From positions 124,001 to 188,000 of the forward strand of contig CAJULW010000035.1 of the NCBI GenBank assembly GCA_910587515.1: a DNA stretch of 64,000 nt, written 5' to 3'. Below are positions 28,311 to 36,888 of the stretch, one piece after another (the first letter of the stretch is position 1; each line of letters starts with the position of its first letter). The position numbers and the translations under genes were made by a program. Under the pieces are notes generated by a model. That model did not search any database. It was given only the letters and a program-made list of their open reading frames with translations, and was not told where the DNA came from. This DNA is from an uncultured Duncaniella sp. (GTDB lineage: Bacteria > Bacteroidota > Bacteroidia > Bacteroidales > Muribaculaceae).

Positions 28311-29666
28311 ATGGAAACATTTCTCATAAAAGCTCTCCAACTGATCGTGGCTCTCGCATTCCTGGTAATCATCCACGAATTCGGCCACTTTATCTTCGCA
28401 CGTGTATTCGGAATAAAGGTTGAAAAATTCTATATGTTTTTTGACCCGTATTTTTCATTGTTCAAATGGAAACCCAAAGCCAAACCCGGATCGGATCCTG
28501 ACAAAAGTTCATGGAGAGATACAGAATACGGCATAGGGTGGCTTCCGCTCGGAGGCTATTGCAAGATAGCCGGAATGATCGACGAATCCATGGATACCGA
28601 ACAGATGAAACAAGAGCCAAAGCCATGGGAATTCCGCACGAAACCAGCCTGGCAACGGCTACTCGTAATGCTCGGAGGTGTTATGTTCAACTTCATCCTC
28701 GCAATTCTAATATATGCAGGTATAGCAATGCACTGGGGATCTCAATACATTCCGTTCGATGCCGCGACCGAAGGTTTCGACTTTGCCCCGGCCGCTCAAA
28801 AGGTCGGATTTCGGAATGGAGACATACCATACAAAGCTGATGGGAAATTACTTGACGCGTCACAAAGCGACTATGCATACCAAATGGCTGATGCAGATAT
28901 CGTGACTGTCATACGAAATCACAAAGACACAATCGACATACGCATCCCGGAAGACTTCATTTTCCGCCTGAATGAAGACAAAGGATTTTTAGGATACAGG
29001 CTTCCGGTATACATCGACCGCATCGTCCCGGGAGAGGCTGCGGCAAAGGCTGGACTAAAAGAGGGAGACCACATCGTAGCCGTGGGCCAAGAACCGACAC
29101 CATCTTATACGGAACTGACACCAGCACTGAGTGCAAATGCCGACAAAGAGACCACTATAAGTGTCCAACGAGACGGGAAATTGCTTAAATTCAATGTCAC
29201 ACCCAATAGTCATGGTAAACTCGGATTTCAACTCCGACCATTGACAGCGGTCTACAAACCCGTCACCATAAATTACAATTTCTTCGAATCCTTCCCCAAA
29301 GGATGGGAAATTGGGACAACGACCCTAAGCAATTACGTAGGCTCGATGAAACACGTATTTTCATCCGAAGGAGCCGAAAGTCTGGGTGGTTTCGGTGCTA
29401 TAGGCAATATGTTTCCCGAAAAATGGAACTGGCTGAGTTTTTGGGAGATCACAGCGTTCCTGTCTGTCGCATTGGCTTTTATGAACATCATTCCCATACC
29501 CGGACTTGACGGAGGCCACGTAATGTTTCTTTTATGGGAAATAATCACCGGAAAACAAGCCCCCGAAAAAGTATTGATCGTAGCCCAATATATCGGAATG
29601 GCATTCCTCTTTCTGCTACTGCTGTATGCCAACGGCAACGACGTATTCCGAGCATTTTTTAAATAA
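28311..29666 (+). CDS. rseP: RseP-like M50 site-2 protease
   Basis: Intramembrane zinc protease of 451 residues that cleaves membrane-embedded substrates such as anti-sigma factors. HEFGH (His22, Glu23, His26) is in the first membrane helix, and the third ligand is Asp400 in PIPGLDGGH. Two periplasmic PDZ regions lie between (about 150-205 and 225-290; the second contains GEAAAKAGLKEGDHIVAVG). Four membrane helices are apparent. It lies 5 bases after dxr and 9 bases before the methyltransferase gene, so the three form one transcript. No anti-sigma factor is encoded nearby. Confidence 0.93.
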   Translation: METFLIKALQLIVALAFLVIIHEFGHFIFARVFGIKVEKFYMFFDPYFSLFKWKPKAKPGSDPDKSSWRDTEYGIGWLPLGGYCKIAGMIDESMDTEQMKQEPKPWEFRTKPAWQRLLVMLGGVMFNFILAILIYAGIAMHWGSQYIPFDAATEGFDFAPAAQKVGFRNGDIPYKADGKLLDASQSDYAYQMADADIVTVIRNHKDTIDIRIPEDFIFRLNEDKGFLGYRLPVYIDRIVPGEAAAKAGLKEGDHIVAVGQEPTPSYTELTPALSANADKETTISVQRDGKLLKFNVTPNSHGKLGFQLRPLTAVYKPVTINYNFFESFPKGWEIGTTTLSNYVGSMKHVFSSEGAESLGGFGAIGNMFPEKWNWLSFWEITAFLSVALAFMNIIPIPGLDGGHVMFLLWEIITGKQAPEKVLIVAQYIGMAFLFLLLLYANGNDVFRAFFK

Positions 29667-29675
29667 CTGATCATT

Positions 29676-30866
29676 ATGTCATCCAAATTAAAAACGATTA
29701 TACTGAAACGCGGCAAAGAGGAGTCTCTTTTACGCTTTCATCCCTGGGTTTTTTCCGGAGCTATAGCCAGGCTCCCCGAAAACATAGAGGAAGGAGAGAC
29801 CGTCCGCATCGAATCTTACGATGGTAAAACACTCGGCATAGGTCATTATGAAATAGGTTCGATCGCGGTACGTATGCTCGACAATAGCGAGACAGCTATT
29901 GACACTGCTTTTTACACCGAACGGCTCAACCAAGCCTGGGCGCTACGTCAACGGCTCGGATTGATACGCCCGGACAACTCCACATTCCGCCTCATCCATG
30001 GAGAGGGGGATTTCCTGCCCGGATGCGTGGTTGATGTCTACGGAGACACAGCCGTACTTCAGGCCCACAGCCCCGGTATGCACTTCGCTCGCATGACTAT
30101 CGCAGAAGCTTTGACTCTTCTACCCGACGCTGGCATAAAGAACGTCTACTACAAATCCGAGACCACTCTACCGTTCAAAGCTCGTCTCGACCCCGTAAAC
30201 GACTATATAATCGGTGGATACAAGACAAATATCGCTATTGAAAACGGCTTGAAATTCAACATTGACTGGCTGAAAGGACAAAAGACAGGCTTTTTCGTCG
30301 ACCAACGTGACAACCGCTCCCTGCTACAGCAATTCAGCAAAGACGCAAAAGTGCTCAATATGTTCTGTTATACGGGAGGCTTTTCCGTCTACGCGATGCG
30401 TGGAGGTGCACAGCTCGTGCACTCTGTCGACAGTTCCGCAAAGGCCATAACCCTGACCGACGCCAATATAGAGCTCAATTTTCCGGCCGATACCCGACAT
30501 AAATCTTTCGCAGAGGATGCCTTCAAATTTTTAGGACGTATCGATAAAGGCATGTATGATCTCATCATCCTTGACCCTCCGGCTTTCGCCAAACATCGTA
30601 GCGCGGTGAAAAACGCCATGATAGGCTATCGAAGGCTCAATGCGGCAGCTTTCGAGAAAATCGCACCCGGAGGTATTCTTTTCACCTTTTCATGTTCGCA
30701 GGCTATAAGCAAAGAGCAGTTCCGCCTGGCGGTCTTTACGGCCGCGGCCTTGTCAGGACGAAAAGTAAGAATACTCCATCAGCTCACCCAGCCTGCCGAC
30801 CATCCTGTCAACATATATCATCCCGAAGGCGAATACCTCAAAGGACTTGTACTATATGTCGAATAG
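29676..30866 (+). CDS. RlmI-like class I rRNA (cytosine-C5) methyltransferase
   Basis: SAM-dependent methyltransferase of 396 residues. An N-terminal PUA-type RNA-binding domain (about 1-80) is followed by the Rossmann domain with motif I NMFCYTGGFSVYAMRGG, the acidic SVDSS loop, and the catalytic DPPAF motif; a later Cys in FSCSQ fits the C5-methyltransferase mechanism. Best match is the RlmI (23S m5C) family. It overlaps no gene but lies only 9 bases after the protease and 33 before the M49 peptidase. Confidence 0.88.
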   Translation: MSSKLKTIILKRGKEESLLRFHPWVFSGAIARLPENIEEGETVRIESYDGKTLGIGHYEIGSIAVRMLDNSETAIDTAFYTERLNQAWALRQRLGLIRPDNSTFRLIHGEGDFLPGCVVDVYGDTAVLQAHSPGMHFARMTIAEALTLLPDAGIKNVYYKSETTLPFKARLDPVNDYIIGGYKTNIAIENGLKFNIDWLKGQKTGFFVDQRDNRSLLQQFSKDAKVLNMFCYTGGFSVYAMRGGAQLVHSVDSSAKAITLTDANIELNFPADTRHKSFAEDAFKFLGRIDKGMYDLIILDPPAFAKHRSAVKNAMIGYRRLNAAAFEKIAPGGILFTFSCSQAISKEQFRLAVFTAAALSGRKVRILHQLTQPADHPVNIYHPEGEYLKGLVLYVE

Positions 30867-30899
30867 AATATACCCTTAACTCTTATTTCTCATACCAAA

Positions 30900-32921
30900 A
30901 TGGCATTAACAAAATTTATCTACCCGACTATGGCAGCATTAGCCATTACATCTTGCGCGTCAAAAGACTCGACTGGACAAGAGGATTTCGACTATACTGT
31001 CGACCGTTTCGCTGACATCGAAGTGCTCCGCTATAAGGTGCCCGATTTTGAAAACCTGACACCTAATCAACGCATACTGATCTACTATCTGACAGAAGCC
31101 GCTATTACCGGACGAGACATGATTTGGGATCAGAACGGCAAATACAATTTGGCCATACGTGACCTTATTGAAAATATATATAAAGAATATGACGGAGACC
31201 GTGAAAACAAAGAATTCAAAGCTCTTGAAACTTATCTTAAGCAAATCGAATTCGCCAACGGAATCCATCACCATTATTCAATGGACAAGTTCATTCCGGC
31301 TTTCTCACAAGAGTTTCTAAAAGAACGCGTCGCCAAACTTCCGGCAGACCGACAACCAGAAAACCTTGATACGTTACTGCCTGTCATATTCGATCCGGCC
31401 GTCATGCCAAAGCGCGTGAATCAGGCTGAAGGTCAGGATCTGATCCTCACATCCGCAAACAATCTCTATGACGGAGTGAGCCAGGCCGAAGTCGAATTGT
31501 TCTATAATGCCCTTAAAGACACCACCGATCTGACCCCAGTATCCTGGGGCCTTAACACACGTCTTGTAAAAGAGGACGGAAAGGTATATGAACAGGTATA
31601 TAAAGTCGGAGGCCTATATTCCGAGTCAATCTCGCGTATCGTAGAGTTGTTGGGAAAAGCCGCTGAACATGCGGAAAACGATACGCAACGCAACATCATA
31701 AACAAACTTATCAACTACTATACGACCGGTGACCTAAAAGCTTTCGACGATTATTCAATCGCATGGGTCGAAGACACTGGTTCACGAATAGACTTCATCA
31801 ACGGATTCATTGAAAGTTACGGTGACCCTCTCGGCATGACGGGAGCCTTCGAATCTATCGTGAATTTCAAAAATGAAGAAGCGTCACACCGCACGGAAGT
31901 TATCTCCAACAATGCCCAGTGGTTCGAAGACAATTCTCCGGTAGATCCCCGCTTCCGTAAAGACAAAGTCAAAGGCGTAAGTGCCAAAGTAATCACAGCA
32001 GCCATACTCGCAGGCGACGCTTATCCCGCCACTCCGATCGGAATCAATCTGCCTAACGCCAATTGGATCCGTGCGGCTCACGGCTCAAAATCGGTGACAA
32101 TCGAAAATATCACCCAGGCATACGATCAGGCCGCACATGGCAATGGTTTCAACGAAGAATTCGTGATCGACAAAGAAACATCCGACCTTTTGGACAAGTA
32201 TCTTTTCATAACCGACAACCTTCACACCGACTTGCACGAATGTCTCGGACATGGCTCAGGCCGACTGCTTCCAGGAGTTGACCCTGACGCGCTGAAAGCC
32301 CACGGGGCCACACTCGAAGAAGCACGCGCTGATCTTTTCGCGCTCTACTATCTTGGCGATCCCAAGCTACTTGAACTCGGACTACTCGACAATCCTGACG
32401 CATACAAGGCTGAATATTACAAATACATCCTCAACGGACTTATGACACAGCTTATGCGTATCGAGCCCGGCAAAGATGTTGAAGAAGCCCACATGCGAAA
32501 CCGTCAGCTCATCGCAGCTTGGGTATATGAAAAGGGCAAGGCTGACAATGTTATCGAAATGACAAAGCGCGACGGCAAGACGTATATAAAAATAAATGAC
32601 TATACTAAATTACGTGATCTTTTCGGACAACTGCTCAGTGAAGTACAGAGAATAAAGAGCGAAGGTGACTATGAAGCCGGCCGCAACCTCGTTGAGAACT
32701 ACGCCGTGAAAGTGGATCCGACACTTCATAAAGAAGTCCTTGAACGATATGCAAAACTCGACATAGCTCCTTACAAAGGATTCGTCAATCCTGTTTACAC
32801 TCCCGTAACCGATAAAGACGGAAACATAACCGACGTTACCGTCAGCTATGAAGAGGACTATCTGCCTCAGGTTTTACGCTATTCCGAGCAATACCGCACA
32901 TTACCCTCCAACGCTAAATAA
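30900..32921 (+). CDS. M49-family dipeptidyl-peptidase III-like lipoprotein
   Basis: Zinc peptidase of 673 residues that removes dipeptides from peptide N-termini. The M49 motif HECLGH (His446, Glu447, His451) and the second motif EEARADLFALYYL, which supplies the third ligand, are intact. The N-terminus has a lipobox ending at Cys19 (ITSC), so it is probably anchored in the outer or inner membrane facing the periplasm; many DPP III enzymes are cytoplasmic. A perfect terminator hairpin follows at 32943-32976. Together with the M3 enzyme it suggests periplasmic oligopeptide processing. Confidence 0.92.
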   Translation: MALTKFIYPTMAALAITSCASKDSTGQEDFDYTVDRFADIEVLRYKVPDFENLTPNQRILIYYLTEAAITGRDMIWDQNGKYNLAIRDLIENIYKEYDGDRENKEFKALETYLKQIEFANGIHHHYSMDKFIPAFSQEFLKERVAKLPADRQPENLDTLLPVIFDPAVMPKRVNQAEGQDLILTSANNLYDGVSQAEVELFYNALKDTTDLTPVSWGLNTRLVKEDGKVYEQVYKVGGLYSESISRIVELLGKAAEHAENDTQRNIINKLINYYTTGDLKAFDDYSIAWVEDTGSRIDFINGFIESYGDPLGMTGAFESIVNFKNEEASHRTEVISNNAQWFEDNSPVDPRFRKDKVKGVSAKVITAAILAGDAYPATPIGINLPNANWIRAAHGSKSVTIENITQAYDQAAHGNGFNEEFVIDKETSDLLDKYLFITDNLHTDLHECLGHGSGRLLPGVDPDALKAHGATLEEARADLFALYYLGDPKLLELGLLDNPDAYKAEYYKYILNGLMTQLMRIEPGKDVEEAHMRNRQLIAAWVYEKGKADNVIEMTKRDGKTYIKINDYTKLRDLFGQLLSEVQRIKSEGDYEAGRNLVENYAVKVDPTLHKEVLERYAKLDIAPYKGFVNPVYTPVTDKDGNITDVTVSYEEDYLPQVLRYSEQYRTLPSNAK

Positions 32922-32942
32922 CAACCAATCGGTAACTATATA

Positions 32943-32982
32943 ATTGATGCCCGCGATGATTATCGCGGGCATCAATTCATTT
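32943..32982 (+). terminator. Terminator hairpin after the M49 gene, possibly bidirectional
   Basis: Two perfect 15-base arms (starting ATTGATGCCCGCGAT) around a GATT loop at 32943-32976, followed by TCATTTAA. The T run is poor in both directions, but the stem is very stable. The convergent GH13 gene ends about 75 bases away. Confidence 0.7.
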
Positions 32983-33031
32983 AATCTAATAATCTGTTTC
33001 AGTTTTAGTGTCAAGATTGCCTCTTTTATAA

Positions 33032-33063
33032 CAAAGGTAAATATCCCATATTAATTTTTCAAA
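33032..33063 (-). promoter_or_regulatory. Consensus promoter reading into the 3' end of the M49 gene
   Basis: On the minus strand TTTG (complement of 33060-33063), exactly 20 bases and TACCTTTG (complement of 33032-33039) make a full-consensus promoter overlapping the GH13 stop codon. Its transcript would begin near 33026 and meet the hairpin at 32976-32943, giving an RNA of roughly 80-85 bases, or read on antisense to the M49 gene. Confidence 0.45.
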
Positions 33064-34772
33064 GTCCGATCAGCCGACGGACGTACCTGATGGTGACGAA
33101 TTTTCCATACCACCGCATCATATGGAGGAATCATAGTGCAAAAAGGCTTTGATACACCCAACTGTTTGATATCCTGCTCACGTGTTATCAATTCAGTCGC
33201 CAATACCTCACCTTCCGGTATGTTGAGCATTTCAAAAGCATGACGGGGAACGTTTATGGCCAGATCACATGAATCCGCTGAAAAATTAACAGCTATAACA
33301 AGCGTCTCTTCATCGCAACTTCTTACAAACACATACTGGCGATGCGGATTGAGTGTCGGATTTTGGTAGTTCACATACATCAGATCAAAGAAACGGCCCT
33401 CGGCTATCGCACGTTCACTATTGCATAGGTTCAGAATCGTGCAATATTTGTTTCTGAGCCATCTCTCACGCGGAGTCAGAAGCTCATTACCTGGATTCCC
33501 GTTATTGTACCATCTCCTGAGCGTGGCCACACTCCAATAATCAAAAATCGTAGTCCGTCCGTCATATCCGCTGAATCCCTCCGAGTCAGTAGCCTGTTCG
33601 CCAAGTTCCTGACCGGCATATATCATCATCGGACCTGTAGACAACATCGAACTTACCACCAACGAAGGAATCACCTTCCCTGGATCTCCCGCATAGAATT
33701 TAGAGCCGAAACGCTGCTCGTCATGGTTTTCAAGAAAATTCAGAAGATGTTTCGAAATACCATCTACGGTTTGCCAGCAATTGGTTATCGTAGCGGCCGA
33801 AAAATTATGGCATTGTACCCCTCGCAAAGTGTCATAAAGATTCACTTTATCATACAGATAATCAAAACCGCCCTTCTCGATGAAATCACGGTAAATCTTG
33901 ACATCATAAAGTTCAGCGATGAATTTTATCCGCGGATAACGTTCCTTGACATTGGGTATCGCCCATTGCCAAAATTCCAAAGGAACCATGTGAACCATGT
34001 CGCAACGAAAGGCATCAACACCTTTCGACGCCCAGAAACGCAGAATATGGAGCATCTTCATCCATGTATCAGGAACCGGGGAATAATGAGTGCTCCAGTT
34101 TCCAGGATCACGACCATAATTCAGCTTAACAGTGTCATACCAATTGTTTACCCCGGGGAAAGCAGAAAAACAATCGTCACCGGTAGCCTTGGCCGGAAAC
34201 TCTATATAAGCCTGTTTACCTGAACCCATATCGACTGACGGAGCGAAAAGCTGTCGGGTTATATAGTAATAGTTATTATTTTGGCTGAAAAACATTTCAA
34301 GATTGTCATCATCCCCGAGATCCTTTATGCCGGCCGGCTTGGCATCGCTGTAATAGCAGCGGGCGGTATGGTTAGGTACAAAATCAATTATCACATCGAG
34401 TCCGGCTTCATGAGTACGTGCGACAAGAGCCTCAAACTCACCCATACGGTTGTCTACGTCAACAGCCAAATCAGGATCTATGTCATAATAATCCTTTATG
34501 GCATATGGAGATCCAGCCTGTCCCTTCACGACATGCGGATTGTCAGGTAAAATGCCGAACTCACTGTAGTCTGTTTTCGTGGCGTGCTCGATAATTCCGG
34601 TATACCACACATGGGTAGCTCCAAGTTCCTTTATCCCCATAAGAACTTTTTCGCTTATATCGTTCATTTTTCCGGAACCGTTCTGTTTATATGTCCCTCC
34701 CGGAATACAATGATTGTTCGTATTGGTAAAAAGTCGAGGCAACAATTGATATATGATTGATTTCCTATCCAT
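33051..34772 (-). CDS. Cytoplasmic GH13 alpha-amylase-family enzyme
   Basis: Glycoside hydrolase or transglycosylase acting on alpha-glucans, 573 residues, no signal peptide. The four GH13 regions are visible: DVIIDFVPNH, GVDAFRCDMVH with nucleophile Asp258, FIAELYD with acid/base Glu287, and FLENHDEQR with Asp351. A small C-terminal beta domain follows (about 470-560). The exact activity (alpha-amylase, maltogenic or transferase) is not clear. It is not part of a visible utilisation locus; the patatin gene lies 39 bases upstream in the same direction. Confidence 0.9.
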   Translation of the reverse strand: MDRKSIIYQLLPRLFTNTNNHCIPGGTYKQNGSGKMNDISEKVLMGIKELGATHVWYTGIIEHATKTDYSEFGILPDNPHVVKGQAGSPYAIKDYYDIDPDLAVDVDNRMGEFEALVARTHEAGLDVIIDFVPNHTARCYYSDAKPAGIKDLGDDDNLEMFFSQNNNYYYITRQLFAPSVDMGSGKQAYIEFPAKATGDDCFSAFPGVNNWYDTVKLNYGRDPGNWSTHYSPVPDTWMKMLHILRFWASKGVDAFRCDMVHMVPLEFWQWAIPNVKERYPRIKFIAELYDVKIYRDFIEKGGFDYLYDKVNLYDTLRGVQCHNFSAATITNCWQTVDGISKHLLNFLENHDEQRFGSKFYAGDPGKVIPSLVVSSMLSTGPMMIYAGQELGEQATDSEGFSGYDGRTTIFDYWSVATLRRWYNNGNPGNELLTPRERWLRNKYCTILNLCNSERAIAEGRFFDLMYVNYQNPTLNPHRQYVFVRSCDEETLVIAVNFSADSCDLAINVPRHAFEMLNIPEGEVLATELITREQDIKQLGVSKPFCTMIPPYDAVVWKIRHHQVRPSADRTLKN

Positions 34773-34811
34773 CGTAATACTATTGCGTTGTTGAATGGTA
34801 TTTTTCGGTCT

Positions 34812-35621
34812 CTATGATTTACGTCTGTCATCACGCTGCGAAAAGCCAGCGTCAAGCAAAGCAGACAATGTATTGTCATAGCCGGAGCGAAAGACCCGGC
34901 GTATTTCTTTAAGGTTAAACACCTTATATGAAGCCACATCATCTATCGAGATAGCGAGGTCACAAAGATCCATCTGTGAAACTGAATTATTCTTCACAAG
35001 AAGATCATATGTACGATGAGCGATATCCATTATCGATTTGGGCTTGCCTCTCGCAGGCATCGGGCTACAATTTATGCCTATGAGATATTTACATTTATCA
35101 CGCAACGCCCAAGCAGGAAGATTCGCAAGGACACCTCCGTCAACATACATGACACCGTCAATCCTGACAGGCTTGAAAATTATCGGTATACTGCACGAAG
35201 CCGACACACAATCCACCAGACAGCCTTCGGTAAAAGCTACCGGACGATTATTGTCAAGATCTGTAGCACAAATGACAGTCGGCAAAGGCAAATCCTCTAT
35301 TCTCTCGTATGCAATATGTTTCCTAAGAAATTTTCTGAAACCATCCATCGAAAAGAAACCGTCACGCGGCACTCCCAACTCAGCAAATTTACCGAATTTA
35401 GCGTCTCCGAACACTTTTACAATCTCTTCAGGCCGCATCCCGGACGCGTACATCGCAGACACAACCGAGCCTGCGCTGACTCCGGCTATGATATCCGGCT
35501 TGATACCGACCTCCTCAAGAGCCATCAACGCTCCGGCATGTGCAAACCCCCGCGCGCCTCCACCACTCAGGACAAGCCCGAGTTTGTATGGCTTTCTTGA
35601 AAACTTCAGAACATCCAGCAT
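34812..35621 (-). CDS. Patatin-like phospholipase
   Basis: Serine lipid acyl hydrolase. With the start chosen at 35621 the protein has 269 residues; the catalytic dyad is Ser49 in GVSAGS and the Asp in VDGGVLANLP, and the oxyanion loop is SGGGARGFAHAG. I chose this ATG over the in-frame one at 35660 because a TAAATTTG -7 box lies between them and the extra 13 residues are not conserved-looking. No signal peptide is seen, so it is cytoplasmic. It precedes the GH13 gene by 39 bases and may be co-transcribed. The leader would be only a few bases. Confidence 0.88.
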   Translation of the reverse strand: MLDVLKFSRKPYKLGLVLSGGGARGFAHAGALMALEEVGIKPDIIAGVSAGSVVSAMYASGMRPEEIVKVFGDAKFGKFAELGVPRDGFFSMDGFRKFLRKHIAYERIEDLPLPTVICATDLDNNRPVAFTEGCLVDCVSASCSIPIIFKPVRIDGVMYVDGGVLANLPAWALRDKCKYLIGINCSPMPARGKPKSIMDIAHRTYDLLVKNNSVSQMDLCDLAISIDDVASYKVFNLKEIRRVFRSGYDNTLSALLDAGFSQRDDRRKS

Positions 35622-35629
35622 AATGAACG

Positions 35630-35637
35630 CAAATTTA
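35630..35637 (-). promoter_or_regulatory. -7 box of the patatin-GH13 unit
   Basis: TAAATTTG on the minus strand ends only 8 bases before the chosen ATG, so the transcript would be leaderless or nearly so. This placement is the reason for choosing the shorter start. Confidence 0.5.
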
Positions 35638-35693
35638 CGATTTTTTGTATTGAACGCCAAAAGAAAAGAGCGTGGATTTCAGAGACAAATTCT

Positions 35694-35701
35694 TAACTTT
35701 G
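35694..35701 (+). promoter_or_regulatory. -7 box of holB operon
   Basis: TAACTTTG lies 45 bases before the holB ATG. No good -33 box is visible. Confidence 0.5.
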
Positions 35702-35746
35702 CATTAGCGTGAGCCGACGACAGAGCCACGTCAAAAAAATTGTCAC

Positions 35747-36877
35747 ATGAAGTTCAGTCAGATACCCTCGCACGAAAATGTCAAGCGCCAGTTGCGCGAA
35801 ATGGTGGCCGACAACCAGATTCCACACGCACTGTTACTACACGGCCCGACAGGCATAGGCAAGTTCATGCTCGCACGGACATTCGCTCAATACCTCCATT
35901 GTCAATCCCCCACAACTGACGGAGAACCATGCGGACACTGCCACTCATGCATACAACACGACGCGTTCAACCATGTCGACAGCCTCTACGTGTTTCCCGT
36001 CGTGAAAACCGAAAAGCTTAAAACCCCGGTATCAGACGACTATATGATCGAATTCAAGGAATTCGTCGAGGCAAGCCCTTTTATGGACTTCGACCGTTGG
36101 ACAACATTCTTCGATAAAAAGAACGCCCAACCCGTGATATACGTCTCAGAGAGTGAATCACTCGAACAGCGTTTATCTGTCACAACGACATTGTCAAAAT
36201 ATAAGACAGTGATTATCTGGCTTCCGGAAAAAATGAACGAGCAGACATCGAACAAGCTGCTCAAAATAATCGAAGAACCGTTCGCTGACACGATTTTCAT
36301 ACTTGTCTCAGACAACGCATCCGCGATACTTCCTACCATATATTCACGTTGCCGGCCTATCGAAATGAAGCGCCTCAGCGACGAGACTGTGGCCGCATAT
36401 CTGACTGACCGTCTATCAATCGATCCACAAGACGCACTTTCAATCTCCCACATCGCTGCAGGAGACATAAACTCAGCCTTACGTTCAATGGACGCGACAA
36501 GTATCAGCCGCATGTTTTTCGACTATTTTGTCAGACTGATGAGACTCGCCTACCAACGCGATGTCAAAGGGCTCAAAGAATGGAGCACAGACATAAGCTC
36601 TCTCGGGCGCGAACAGGAAATAAAATTTTATGACTACGCACGCAGGCTTATACGCGAAAACTTCGTCTACAACTTCAATGTTCCACAACTTTTATATCTC
36701 AACCGAACCGAGGCTCAATTCAGCAAAAACTTCGCTCGTTTTATAAGCGAAAACAACGCAGAAAAAATAATTGAAGAAATGGATCGGGCCGCTATCGATA
36801 TCGCAGGTAACGCTAACGGTAAAATCGTCAATTTCGATCTTGCGATCAAAATGATAATTCTTATTAAAAACTTCTGA
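35747..36877 (+). CDS. holB: DNA polymerase III delta-prime subunit
   Basis: Clamp-loader subunit of 376 residues. The N-terminal AAA+ domain has the P-loop GPTGIGK, a zinc module CxHCHSC (with Cys upstream in LHC), and sensor-like segments around NKLLKIIEEPFADTIF and SRCRPIEM. The C-terminal collar domain is helical. It starts a plus-strand run holB, AddB-like nuclease, hemW, with 11- and 12-base gaps. Confidence 0.92.
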   Translation: MKFSQIPSHENVKRQLREMVADNQIPHALLLHGPTGIGKFMLARTFAQYLHCQSPTTDGEPCGHCHSCIQHDAFNHVDSLYVFPVVKTEKLKTPVSDDYMIEFKEFVEASPFMDFDRWTTFFDKKNAQPVIYVSESESLEQRLSVTTTLSKYKTVIIWLPEKMNEQTSNKLLKIIEEPFADTIFILVSDNASAILPTIYSRCRPIEMKRLSDETVAAYLTDRLSIDPQDALSISHIAAGDINSALRSMDATSISRMFFDYFVRLMRLAYQRDVKGLKEWSTDISSLGREQEIKFYDYARRLIRENFVYNFNVPQLLYLNRTEAQFSKNFARFISENNAEKIIEEMDRAAIDIAGNANGKIVNFDLAIKMIILIKNF

Positions 36878-36888
36878 CCTGCGAGATA

